This document shows, one piece after another, positions 27,976-36,638 of a DNA stretch of 61,229 bases. Position numbers and translations under genes: made by a program. Every line of letters starts with the position of its first letter. Within the stretch, counting starts at the first letter, position 1. The DNA comes from Desulfobulbaceae bacterium (lineage in GTDB: Bacteria; Desulfobacterota; Desulfobulbia; Desulfobulbales; Desulfocapsaceae). Under the pieces are notes generated by a model. The model worked only from the letters and a program-made list of their open reading frames with translations. It made no database searches and was not told the origin of the DNA. The stretch lies in the NCBI GenBank assembly GCA_004796425.1, contig QZLB01000092.1:1-61229 (forward strand). Reading direction: 5' to 3'.

Positions 27976-28653
27976 TTATCCTCCACTATCTTTCGGAGGT
28001 CCCTGCAATTGGGGAGCAACCTTTTCATTTGCCATTGGTTGGGGATCTGATTTTTTAAAAAATGAAGCGATTTTGCGAAAAAGTGTTACCAGAGCCCGCC
28101 AGATCTTCGGTAGCAACCAGATTGTGAGTACGAGGAAAAAAATAAAAAGGACAATAAATGCGGCCGGGTGGAACAGTGCAGTATAGAGGCCGCCGATCAC
28201 TGCAATATCCTCAAAAACTGAAGCGGTCCAATTTGAAAAGGGTTCTGGGCTGGTGTTTATAAGCACCCGTGACCCGGCCTTTACCGCGTGTGAAGTGGCA
28301 GAAACGGTTCCACCAAGTAAACCGGCCGCAACAACTACCGCAGGTGAAACTTCCCCGACTGCACCCGCAGCAAGCATTACACCTGCAGGGATACGGATAA
28401 AAGTATGAATGGTATCCCAACCAGTATCAACACCAGGGGTTTTGTCGGCAAAAAACTCAACACAATACATGAAGAGCGCCGCCCAGATTACCAGAGGATC
28501 CTGAAGAACTAAAAGTGGTTCGGGTAAAACGATATTTCCCGTTATGCCCATGATGCCCAATACCGCAATAGTGGCATAGAGATTTATACCGCAGGCCCAC
28601 GCACTTCCCATGGTCAAGGCTATGGTTGTGATAACTTGTTGGTATGCATCCAC
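27976..28653 (-). CDS. DUF4126 family membrane protein
   Basis: About 225 residues with several hydrophobic helices, matching the DUF4126 family: ACGINLYATIAVLGI near the start, EFFADKTPGVDTGWDTIHTFIRIPAG, and GGTVSATSHAVKAGSR in the middle. The tail is charged and Pro/Gln rich. The function of the family is unknown. I chose GTG 28653 because AAGAAGGG lies about 10 bases upstream; a TTG at 28689 is in frame but has no ribosome binding site. It lies downstream of glgB and the 65-residue gene on the same strand. Confidence 0.82.
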   Translation of the reverse strand: MDAYQQVITTIALTMGSAWACGINLYATIAVLGIMGITGNIVLPEPLLVLQDPLVIWAALFMYCVEFFADKTPGVDTGWDTIHTFIRIPAGVMLAAGAVGEVSPAVVVAAGLLGGTVSATSHAVKAGSRVLINTSPEPFSNWTASVFEDIAVIGGLYTALFHPAAFIVLFIFFLVLTIWLLPKIWRALVTLFRKIASFFKKSDPQPMANEKVAPQLQGPPKDSGG

Positions 28654-28704
28654 TTGTCGATTACCCTTCTTTACTGCGAGGTTGTCCAAAGGTGTAATAA
28701 ACCA

Positions 28705-28902
28705 CTAATCATCTATTAATTCTTTAGAAAAATTCTTTGATAGAAATTCGCATTCAGCAGGATTCAGATCAAACTTTAGTTCGACCATCTGTATAATTTC
28801 CTGACGTTTTTTTTCAGGATGTTGAATCACCAGTTCTGAAAGTTCTTGGATCGCACGTTTCAATTTATCACCCCCTAAGGGGGTGTGGTCATCAGTTGTC
28901 AT
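28705..28902 (-). CDS. conserved-looking small hypothetical protein (65 aa) coupled to glgB
   Basis: The ATG overlaps the glgB stop by 4 bp, typical of translational coupling, which argues that this small frame is real. The product is charged, mostly helical and soluble, with no signal peptide, Cys cluster or recognised domain. A strong hairpin, CACCCCC-TTA-GGGGGTG on the coding strand (28869-28885), begins about 17 bases after the start codon inside the coding sequence. The function is unknown; position suggests a link to glycogen metabolism or to the DUF4126 gene downstream. Confidence 0.65.
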   Translation of the reverse strand: MTTDDHTPLGGDKLKRAIQELSELVIQHPEKKRQEIIQMVELKFDLNPAECEFLSKNFSKELIDD

Positions 28903-31127
28903 ATTGCTTCCTTAGCATTAATTGATTGAAGGATTATGCCACCAAGAGGGGGCAAGTTCAAGCGTGCACTATACGGAGCTCTGGCATGATGCTGTAAATC
29001 TGCTACTATTTCGTATAAATCTGATGTGGGTGAACTACCTCCATAGCGATCGAGATCTGAGTTAAAAATGATCTGGTAATGACCTGGCGCGGGAAGGCCA
29101 ACTCGGTAATTTTCTATCGTCTGGGGGGTGAAGTTGAGCACACAAACCAGATCACCACTCTGATCACCTGCAGATCGTATGAACGAAATAACTGAATTGT
29201 CAGCATCATCGGTATCAATCCAGGTGAATCCATCCGGCGAATAATCATTTTGATAAAGTGGAGGAAATTGGACATAGAAATGGTTAAGTTCCCTGACGAA
29301 TAGGGAAATCCCCTGATGCAGTGAATCGTTCTCGAGCAAATGCCAGTCCAGACTCTGTTTACAGTTCCATTCCACGTATTGGCCAAACTCACAGCCCATG
29401 AACAAAAGCTTTTTTCCTGGATGTACATACATATAGAAGATCAGCAGGCGAAGGTTTGCGAACTGCTGCCATTTATCACCTGGCATTTTGGAGAGTAATG
29501 ATTTCTTTCCATGGACCACCTCATCATGGGATATTGGCAGAATAAAATTCTCTGAATGGGCATACATCATCGAGAAAGTCAGGGCATTATGGTGAAATTT
29601 CCGGTAAATGGGGTCTTTCTCGAAGTAGCCCAGGATATCATTCATCCAACCCATGTTCCATTTAAAGCCAAAGCCAAGTCCGCCACTATCAGCAGGCCTT
29701 GACACACCATAAAAACTTGTTGACTCTTCGGCGATCATTAAACTATTTGGGAAACGATCAAAAACGATAGAATTCATGTGCTTGATGAATTCTATCGCTT
29801 CAAGGTTTTCTCTGCCGCCCTGGGCATTGGGAACCCACTCTCCGTCATTTTTTGAGTAGTCGAGATAGAGCATCGACGCTACGGCATCTACACGTAATCC
29901 GTCAATATGATATTTATCCAGCCAAAATAGTGCACTGGCAATCAGAAAATTGCTCACCTCATTTCTACCATAGTTATAGATGAGTGTCCCCCAGTCAGGA
30001 TGTTCTCCTTTTCTCGGGTCTTCATGCTCATAGAGTGCGGTGCCATCGAATCGGGCGAGTCCATGGCTGTCTTTTGGGAAATGAGCAGGTACCCAGTCAA
30101 GGATGATTCCAATTCCCTGACGATGAGCATTATCGACAAAGTACATGAAATCATCAGGGACCCCGTATCTGCTCGACATGCTGAAGGGGCCTGTAACCTG
30201 ATATCCCCATGATTCGTCAAGGGGGTGTTCCATGACCGGCATCAGCTCAATATGGGTGAACCCTTGCTCTTTTACATAGGGTATAAGTTGGTCGGCAAGT
30301 TCCCTGAATGTGAGAAATCGATCGGTATTCCCTGGATCGCGCTTCCATGATCCGGGATGTACCTCGTAAATGGCAAGCGGCTTTTGGTACGGTGATTCTT
30401 TTATTTTGGTCGTTTGCCATTCATGATCTTGCCATTGAAAACGATCGATATTGCGGACAATTGATGCGGTTTGTGGTCGATTTTCTCCAAAAAACTGAAA
30501 TGGGTCGGATTTCTCAACCACTACTCCGTCATCGTTGACAATAGAGAATCGGTAGAGTTCGTTTTCTTCTATGTGAGGAATGAAAAGTTCCCATATACCT
30601 GAACTCCCGAGAACTCTCATCGGGTGGACTCTTCGGTCCCAGCCATTAAAATGACCGATTACGGAGACAGCAACCGCTGATGGAGCCCATACCCGGAAGA
30701 CGGTTCCCGCTATTTGCTCGTGAGTTTCAAGTTGTGCACCGAGGTGATTGTAGATCGAATAGTTGGTGCCGGTGTTGAAGAGATAGAGATCATCTTCTGT
30801 CATTAGAGGCTGGAATCTATAAGGATCATTTGTCCGTAAACGGTTCCCAACTTTATAGAGGATTTCGTACTGGTAATCAAAAGGGTTAAGTTCAGGAAAC
30901 TCCAACAAACCTTTGTCGATCTGTCCTTCCCATAAAATACCGCTCTCATCACAAGAGAGATCGATTTTCATCTGTCCGGTTAAAACTGAAACATGCTGAG
31001 CCTGGGGTTGAATGGTACGAAATGTCAGTCTGTCCGGTTCCGGTTGGTCTTGATGTACACCAAGTACCTGAAATGGATCGTGATACCCTTTGGTATGAAT
31101 TTTTGACAAGATCTCTGATTTATGCAT
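28899..31127 (-). CDS. glgB: 1,4-alpha-glucan branching enzyme
   Basis: A 742-residue GH13 enzyme that makes alpha-1,6 branches in glycogen. N-terminal glgB-type modules occupy about residues 1-220 (DPFQVLGVH, FRVWAPSAVAVSVIGHFNGWD). The catalytic barrel has the four GH13 regions: DWVPAHFPKD, GLRVDAVASMLYLDYS with the nucleophile Asp, MIAEEST with the acid Glu, and LPISHDEVVHGK. A C-terminal beta domain follows. Length is normal for the long bacterial form. No glgA, glgC or glgP is in the window. Its stop overlaps the 65-residue gene. Confidence 0.96.
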   Translation of the reverse strand: MHKSEILSKIHTKGYHDPFQVLGVHQDQPEPDRLTFRTIQPQAQHVSVLTGQMKIDLSCDESGILWEGQIDKGLLEFPELNPFDYQYEILYKVGNRLRTNDPYRFQPLMTEDDLYLFNTGTNYSIYNHLGAQLETHEQIAGTVFRVWAPSAVAVSVIGHFNGWDRRVHPMRVLGSSGIWELFIPHIEENELYRFSIVNDDGVVVEKSDPFQFFGENRPQTASIVRNIDRFQWQDHEWQTTKIKESPYQKPLAIYEVHPGSWKRDPGNTDRFLTFRELADQLIPYVKEQGFTHIELMPVMEHPLDESWGYQVTGPFSMSSRYGVPDDFMYFVDNAHRQGIGIILDWVPAHFPKDSHGLARFDGTALYEHEDPRKGEHPDWGTLIYNYGRNEVSNFLIASALFWLDKYHIDGLRVDAVASMLYLDYSKNDGEWVPNAQGGRENLEAIEFIKHMNSIVFDRFPNSLMIAEESTSFYGVSRPADSGGLGFGFKWNMGWMNDILGYFEKDPIYRKFHHNALTFSMMYAHSENFILPISHDEVVHGKKSLLSKMPGDKWQQFANLRLLIFYMYVHPGKKLLFMGCEFGQYVEWNCKQSLDWHLLENDSLHQGISLFVRELNHFYVQFPPLYQNDYSPDGFTWIDTDDADNSVISFIRSAGDQSGDLVCVLNFTPQTIENYRVGLPAPGHYQIIFNSDLDRYGGSSPTSDLYEIVADLQHHARAPYSARLNLPPLGGIILQSINAKEAI

Positions 31128-31362
31128 AGGCGAATTACTAATCGTGGTAGAGGAAATGTGATGGTTAAATATTATGAAAAAAGATCAAAAATGTCATCGG
31201 CAAAAAAAAGCCAGCAATAATAACTTGATATTTCCACCTTAACAAGCTGACATGTTCATTGTTGGTTCAAAGGTTGTTACACCGGCTTGACGAGCGACTT
31301 CCTCCTTTGATAGGCTTCAGATAGAAATAACATTCATTCCTCCACTTCAAGAGACGATAACT

Positions 31363-31938
31363 ATGTCTGGACCAAAAGCTCCCGTTATTGACACACTCAC
31401 CGGTTCTTTTTTAATTTCCACGCCACACATGCCGGATCCTCGTTTCGAGGAGCGTGTAATTTATATCTGTGCTCATAGCCATGAAGGAGCGATGGGTGTT
31501 GCGGTAAATAAACCAAATGAGTTTTTCACTTTGCCGGAAATTCTCAAGAGTGCTGCTCTACCCGTGCCGGAAATTGACCTTCCGCCGGTATATATTGGCG
31601 GACCGGTAGAATTGGAATCAGCCTTTATTCTTTATCACTCAAATTATCGGACGGAATATCAACTCGAAGTCAGTCCGACAGTATCACTCTCCCGGGAGAC
31701 CAAAATTCTAGAAGATATCGCCTTTAATCGGGGACCGGAAAAGTATCTTTTTATACTTGGTTATGCAGGATGGGGGCCCGGACAGTTGGAGAGTGAGTTG
31801 CTGGACGAAGGGTGGCTCACTGTTCCGGCTGATGACAATGTCATCTTTGATACGCCTAATGATGAAAAATGGCGTACCGCTGCCATGCATTATGGAATCG
31901 ATATTTCTACGTTCGGCGATGTAACCGGCTATGCTTAG
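31363..31938 (+). CDS. YqgE/AlgH family protein
   Basis: This 191-residue cytoplasmic protein belongs to the YqgE/AlgH (UPF0301) family. Visible family segments are TGSFLISTPHMPDPRFEERVIYIC, GAMGVAVNKP, YIGGPVE and the C-terminal-half FILGYAGWGPGQLESEL. AlgH was named for an effect on alginate production in Pseudomonas, but its biochemical role is not clear. It is divergent from glgB across a 235-base gap that should hold both promoters. The downstream YkgJ-type gene starts 142 bases later. Confidence 0.92.
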   Translation: MSGPKAPVIDTLTGSFLISTPHMPDPRFEERVIYICAHSHEGAMGVAVNKPNEFFTLPEILKSAALPVPEIDLPPVYIGGPVELESAFILYHSNYRTEYQLEVSPTVSLSRETKILEDIAFNRGPEKYLFILGYAGWGPGQLESELLDEGWLTVPADDNVIFDTPNDEKWRTAAMHYGIDISTFGDVTGYA

Positions 31939-32080
31939 CGTTGCACGTTCTCTTTACCTGGAGTTATTGGTGTTCTAACTCTTTATCAATCTTGTCCTGA
32001 GATTGATCTCCGTTTATATTCCTTTATACGAAGGAAGCCTGATGTTTATAACCGTGACTGATATTTAAAAGAATGAATCA

Positions 32081-32491
32081 ATGAAGCGATATTTTAGTTG
32101 TACCCAATGCGGTTTCTGCTGCCAAGGTGAAACAACGGTTTCTCTGAGTAGCAAGGATCAGAAAAGAATGCAGGAACATCTCGGTCTTAATCGTGACGAA
32201 ATGGTGGCGAGGTATTGGAGAATTTCGGGCCAGATCGTCCAGATGAAAACTGTTGACGGACATTGCACTTTCTTTCGAAATGGTTGTTCTGTTCATCCTG
32301 GCAGGCCATGGCGGTGTGCTCAATGGCCATTAGTACCGGCAATCCTGGAATCTAAAGAGAATTTTGAGATCATAAAAGATTCCTGTCCAGGCATTCCTAC
32401 CGATGTAACATATGCAGAATTTGTTGAAGCTCTGAAAAACTATCTCGCCGAAAAATTCGATGAAGAAGACTTCTTAAGGAGTCTTGAGTAG
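32081..32491 (+). CDS. YkgJ family cysteine-cluster protein
   Basis: This 136-residue protein has the YkgJ cysteine cluster at the very N-terminus, CTQCGFCCQGE (7-17), then HCTFFRNGCSVHPGRPWRCAQWP and a late Cys in DSCPG. It is a second, distantly similar copy of the family member at 16.6 kb. The metal is presumed Zn or Fe and the role is unknown. rlmH begins directly after its stop codon and its 3' end carries the AAGGAG that serves rlmH, so the two are co-translated. Confidence 0.85.
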   Translation: MKRYFSCTQCGFCCQGETTVSLSSKDQKRMQEHLGLNRDEMVARYWRISGQIVQMKTVDGHCTFFRNGCSVHPGRPWRCAQWPLVPAILESKENFEIIKDSCPGIPTDVTYAEFVEALKNYLAEKFDEEDFLRSLE

Positions 32492-32959
32492 ATGAAACTG
32501 ACAATATTGCTCCTTGGGCAAACAAAGGATCAATTCATCGCTGAGGGGATTGAGCGTTATCAAAAAAGAATCCGCAATTATCTACCCCTTGAGCTAGTAG
32601 AAATCAATACGAGAAAAATCAAATCGAAGGATGAGCGAACGGTGATAGCCGCCGAGCACCAATTACTCGAGCAGTCAATTAACCAGAAAAGTTATCGTAT
32701 TGCACTTGACCAGACGGGAGTTATGTTGGACTCGGTGATGTTTTCCCAGCGTCTTCAGAAACTTGAGATGAATGGTGTTAAAGTTGCAAGTTTCATTATT
32801 GGTGGTGCGTTTGGTTTGGCTGAAGAGCAGAAGGAAAAGGCTGATCTATTACTCTCTTTATCAAAAATGACTTTCACGCATGACCTTGCCAGGCTTTTGT
32901 TACTTGAGCAAATTTATCGCTCTTGCACAATAGTATCTGGTGAAAAATATCACAAATAA
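32492..32959 (+). CDS. rlmH: 23S rRNA (pseudouridine1915-N3)-methyltransferase
   Basis: This 155-residue SPOUT-fold methyltransferase modifies pseudouridine 1915 in helix 69 of 23S rRNA. Family features are the N-terminal LLGQTKDQFIAEGIERYQKRI, YRIALDQTGVMLDS, the knot region FIIGGAFGLAEEQKEKADLLLSLSKMTFTHDLARLLLLEQIYR, and the terminal EKYHK. The length is exact for the family. The ATG directly follows the preceding TAG. Its 3' end overlaps the convergent rsmJ by 10 bases. Confidence 0.95.
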   Translation: MKLTILLLGQTKDQFIAEGIERYQKRIRNYLPLELVEINTRKIKSKDERTVIAAEHQLLEQSINQKSYRIALDQTGVMLDSVMFSQRLQKLEMNGVKVASFIIGGAFGLAEEQKEKADLLLSLSKMTFTHDLARLLLLEQIYRSCTIVSGEKYHK

Positions 32960-33744
32960 GGAGGGAGATACACGTCATACCTGATGTGCTTTCCAGCAAC
33001 TTCAAATGATGGAGGAACAGAACCAATCCCAGCAATTTTCCCAGGTCGTTTCACGACAATTCTTGCAGGGTCAACACGCTGGGCAACATGGAACAGCTGG
33101 GTTGAATCAAGATCATTTCCAACGATGTGTCTGAGCAGGTAAAGGTTCTTTTTACTCAAAGCCGAGCCCTTTCTTGGTGGATACATCGGATCAAGATACA
33201 AGGTTTGAAATTTGCTTAATTTGGGAATCAATTCTATAGCATCACCGTGTTTAAGTGTTATGCGCTGTTTGAATATCTTACCAAACTTGGGATTGCGGGA
33301 GCCTCGACGGATTCCATCTTCAAGTAACAGGTGAATGACATGGGAGCGCTCAATCATTGTTACCTGGCAACCAAGAGCGGCGAGATGAAATCCATCCTGC
33401 CCAAAACCAGCGGTCGTATCACAAACAGTAGGGCGCACCCCTTTTTTTATGCCGATTGCTTTGGCAAAAGGAGTACCGATGCGCAAATCATTTTGCAACC
33501 GATAACCTGAGTGGCCAGACAAAAAATCAATCGATATTTTTGTCGCCACCTTGTCTTGCAAGCCTTGAACAACCAGGGTGAGAACATCGTTTATAAACCG
33601 TAAAAAGATATCAGATTTTCGTGGGAAGCTTGTTGAAATAGATAATCTATACTGCTGTGCCAGTCGCTCAGTCTCAAATCGTTCTGTGGGCTCAGAAGAG
33701 AGAAGCTTTAGAGGAATTTCTCCGGGGAGGTTCATTGTTTGCAC
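32950..33744 (-). CDS. rsmJ: 16S rRNA (guanine1516-N2)-methyltransferase RsmJ-like
   Basis: A 264-residue Rossmann-fold methyltransferase of the RsmJ/YhiQ family. It shows IDFLSGHSGYR, GTPFAKAIGIKKG, the SAM-binding CDTTAGFGQDGFHLAALG, and the catalytic-loop motif LDPMYPPRKGSALSKK. It is expected to methylate G1516 in 16S rRNA. It is convergent with rlmH, placing two rRNA methyltransferases tail to tail. The N-terminal 60 residues are less conserved and the start could lie a little downstream. Confidence 0.9.
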   Translation of the reverse strand: MQTMNLPGEIPLKLLSSEPTERFETERLAQQYRLSISTSFPRKSDIFLRFINDVLTLVVQGLQDKVATKISIDFLSGHSGYRLQNDLRIGTPFAKAIGIKKGVRPTVCDTTAGFGQDGFHLAALGCQVTMIERSHVIHLLLEDGIRRGSRNPKFGKIFKQRITLKHGDAIELIPKLSKFQTLYLDPMYPPRKGSALSKKNLYLLRHIVGNDLDSTQLFHVAQRVDPARIVVKRPGKIAGIGSVPPSFEVAGKHIRYDVYLPPYL

Positions 33745-33902
33745 GGTTAAAATATTGTGAATGTTCCTTTCATATTATGTTAAAAAGGAGATTGATGAAA
33801 ATGAGTTATGATAATTCGATCGACACCGTTTGAAATCAAGCGGGGTTCACATTTATCTCAACGACCATGAACTGATAACTCGCACTGCACTGTCAAGCCT
33901 TT

Positions 33903-36218
33903 ATGATAACTCCACCACTTGAAAATATGGATAATCGAGAACTTATTGATCATCTCAGCAGTCCACGATTATCATCTTTTGACCTGATCGCGCAAGCTGG
34001 AATTTTGGAACAGCTGGTGGAACTCGTGCTCAATGAAATACCACCTCACCTGGACCAGAAGTCTTCGGCTTATTTTCGTGAGTTGAAAAAAAGAATCGAG
34101 AAGACAGACACTGAGGAGATTAATGTGGTTGTCTTTGGCGGGGGGACGGGGTTGTCCAACATCATCGGTGGCGATTGTCGTTTGGACAGTTGGCTGAAAA
34201 ATCCTTTTAATGGTCTTAAGCATGTGTTTCCCCGGACTAAAGCGATTGTTTGTATCACTGATGATGGTGGTTCTACAGGGGAGATCATAAAGGATTTTCC
34301 CTTTATTGCTCTTGGAGATATTCGTCATGTGCTGCTGTCGGCGGTGCAGGAGCGTTTATTGATTGAGAAATATAATATTTCAAACTTTCAGGCCCTTGAA
34401 GTCGTAAAAAGTCTTTCGGATTTATTTAATCACCGGTTTGCCACGCCACCTGATTCTGCAGAAACCTTAGTTCTGCAATCAGGCGCACAACTCCAGATAT
34501 TACCTCATGAGATGGAGGGAAAACTCTGGGAAATCCTGCGATATTGTTTTGTCGATAAGAAGATTTTGCGTACCATGCAAAGGCCGCAGTGTTTGGGAAA
34601 TCTTATTATTATGGCGGAAATCGTCAAGAATATATCTGCAACCCGGCCAATTCAAGAAATAGTTCATTTTTCTGATGATCTGGTAGAACCGATATATCAG
34701 ACGATCTCCGATCTTGGAAAATTATTTGGGGCTGGTGAAAACGCTGTTCTTCCTTGTACGGTTACCCCTGCACAACTGAGATTCTTATATACCAACGGTG
34801 TAGAAGTCTCAGGAGAGCATAAATCGAGTACCGCAGAACGTGGCTACCCAGTGGAAAGAGTAACCGTTGATTTTAGTGGTTCACCTCTCGTTTCGAAGGA
34901 GGTCGTTAATGAAATTGCCAAAGCCGATCTTCTGATTATGGCACCAGGAAGCTTATACAGTTCCATCATTCCAGTCCTGCAGGTTCCCGGGCTTATTGAT
35001 GCAGTAAGAAACAACACCCGGGCGGTAAAACTGCTGATTGCGAATTTGTGGGTACAAGCTGGTGAAACAGACAAGAGTATCAGCGATCCGGAACGTAAGT
35101 TTCATATTTCAGATATGATTAGAGCCTATCAGAGAAATTTACCTGGAGGGATTGATGGGCTTTTTGACAAAATACTCTGTATGTCACTGAAGGATGTTCC
35201 TGCCTCGGTTATTCAAAATTATGCGATCGAGGGTAAAATTCCAATCTACTTGGACAAGGACAATCTCGAACAGCAAGGTTTCGAGACCATTGAGTGCAGC
35301 TTTTATTCAAAATCCGCCTTGCTGGAGCGCCAGGTAATACACCATGACCCTGAAATTGTAGCAAAAACAGTGAAGACACTCTTTGCTGCGCGTGATATTA
35401 TATCCCCCCCTCTACACAATCGAACTGATTCAGAAAGTCAATCTGATCCCTCAGAATCGCGGATCGTCAGTATTCCATCGGTACTCCATAGAAAAATTAC
35501 CAAAATGATCAGGAAGATACCGATAGAATTTGCAGGGAAAACCCATTCTTTAAAAGCGATTGAGGGGCTTCGTGACGACTTTATAGATATTATCTGGTCG
35601 CATAAAGACATTCCTGTTTCCCATCTGCAATCCATTTCCGCCATAACTTGTGTCGGAACCGAACGATGGAGTAGAGACCAGCGATACGATAATGTGTTTT
35701 CCTTTTATGACCCAGAGAACCAGCATATTGTGATTCGGAATGATCGATTCGAAAATCGAAAAAAACTTGAAGTCGCCTTATTGATTGCTATCGGTCAGTC
35801 GCTGCTTGGGAACTATGCGGCTGATAAAACAATGATAAAGATTCAGCATGAGGATCTGGTACCAGGTTCCGTGTATAAACTGGTGGTACGTGATCAAGCA
35901 GAACGACACTGCTATTTTACTGATGAGGAGTTGAGTAACTATCTACAGTTGGCTCGTATGAAGCAGCAGAGCCCGACAGTCTATACCCGATTGGTCAATG
36001 GAAACGAGGGGTTTACTCCGCCAGGGGTGTTGTTTGGTGTCATGTACGCCTGGTACCTTGATAACCGGCTGGCAAGTCACATCGAATATAAAATGTCTGT
36101 TTTAAAGGTACAGGAGTCTGGTTTGATCCCCGAGCAGTCTCGAGTGAAGAAACGAAGAGAGCGATTAATTGCGTTTTTTCGTAATTCAGTTTTTGGAAAA
36201 GTGGACAAATTGGTATAA
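33903..36218 (+). CDS. oversized YvcK/CofD-like protein with N- and C-terminal extensions
   Basis: A 771-residue protein whose middle part (about residues 75-500) is a YvcK/CofD-type nucleotide-binding domain, with VVFGGGTGLSNI, ITDDGGSTGEI, GDIRHVL, and the later LIMAPGSLYSSIIPVL. YvcK/CofD proteins are normally 310-450 residues. Here about 75 residues precede and about 270 follow (35400-36218), and I recognise no domain in the C-terminal extension. YvcK binds UDP-sugars and affects cell-wall and carbon balance in other bacteria, while CofD is a transferase; neither role is proven here. A single-domain receiver and a hybrid kinase follow within 40 bases each. Confidence 0.8.
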   Translation: MITPPLENMDNRELIDHLSSPRLSSFDLIAQAGILEQLVELVLNEIPPHLDQKSSAYFRELKKRIEKTDTEEINVVVFGGGTGLSNIIGGDCRLDSWLKNPFNGLKHVFPRTKAIVCITDDGGSTGEIIKDFPFIALGDIRHVLLSAVQERLLIEKYNISNFQALEVVKSLSDLFNHRFATPPDSAETLVLQSGAQLQILPHEMEGKLWEILRYCFVDKKILRTMQRPQCLGNLIIMAEIVKNISATRPIQEIVHFSDDLVEPIYQTISDLGKLFGAGENAVLPCTVTPAQLRFLYTNGVEVSGEHKSSTAERGYPVERVTVDFSGSPLVSKEVVNEIAKADLLIMAPGSLYSSIIPVLQVPGLIDAVRNNTRAVKLLIANLWVQAGETDKSISDPERKFHISDMIRAYQRNLPGGIDGLFDKILCMSLKDVPASVIQNYAIEGKIPIYLDKDNLEQQGFETIECSFYSKSALLERQVIHHDPEIVAKTVKTLFAARDIISPPLHNRTDSESQSDPSESRIVSIPSVLHRKITKMIRKIPIEFAGKTHSLKAIEGLRDDFIDIIWSHKDIPVSHLQSISAITCVGTERWSRDQRYDNVFSFYDPENQHIVIRNDRFENRKKLEVALLIAIGQSLLGNYAADKTMIKIQHEDLVPGSVYKLVVRDQAERHCYFTDEELSNYLQLARMKQQSPTVYTRLVNGNEGFTPPGVLFGVMYAWYLDNRLASHIEYKMSVLKVQESGLIPEQSRVKKRRERLIAFFRNSVFGKVDKLV

Positions 36219-36251
36219 TGAAATACAAACTCCGCATAAAGAAGAACGTTT

Positions 36252-36620
36252 ATGAAAATATTAATTGTAGATGATGAAATAGAGATTCGTGAAATCCTCA
36301 GACTTTGGTGTGAGGAAGAGGGTTTTACCGTATACGATGCAGAAAACGGTCGAGAGGCGGTAGTAATTCAACGCCAAACTCCTGTTGATTTTATGATTTG
36401 CGATCTCATTATGCCTGTTCAGGAAGGTATAGAGACCATAACTTATTTTAACCAGGAATTTCCCAATGTGACGATTATTGCGATCTCCGGTGGTGGTAAG
36501 ATTGGTCCGGATTCTTATCTTGAAGTTGCCAGTCAGCTTGGTGCCTGGAAGACGTTTCGCAAACCACTTAATCGTCAAGAACTGATTGATACCATTATAG
36601 CAAAGAAACAACACACATAA
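36252..36620 (+). CDS. single-domain response regulator receiver protein
   Basis: A 122-residue CheY-like receiver with no output domain. The acidic pair is in LIVDDEIEIRE, the phospho-acceptor Asp lies in FMICDLIMPV, the switch Ser in AISGGGK, and the conserved Lys in TFRKPL. It lies between the CofD-like gene (33 bases upstream) and the hybrid kinase (18 bases downstream), and is probably the phospho-partner of that kinase. Confidence 0.9.
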   Translation: MKILIVDDEIEIREILRLWCEEEGFTVYDAENGREAVVIQRQTPVDFMICDLIMPVQEGIETITYFNQEFPNVTIIAISGGGKIGPDSYLEVASQLGAWKTFRKPLNRQELIDTIIAKKQHT

Positions 36621-36638
36621 CGGTAAGTTTTTCGTCTT

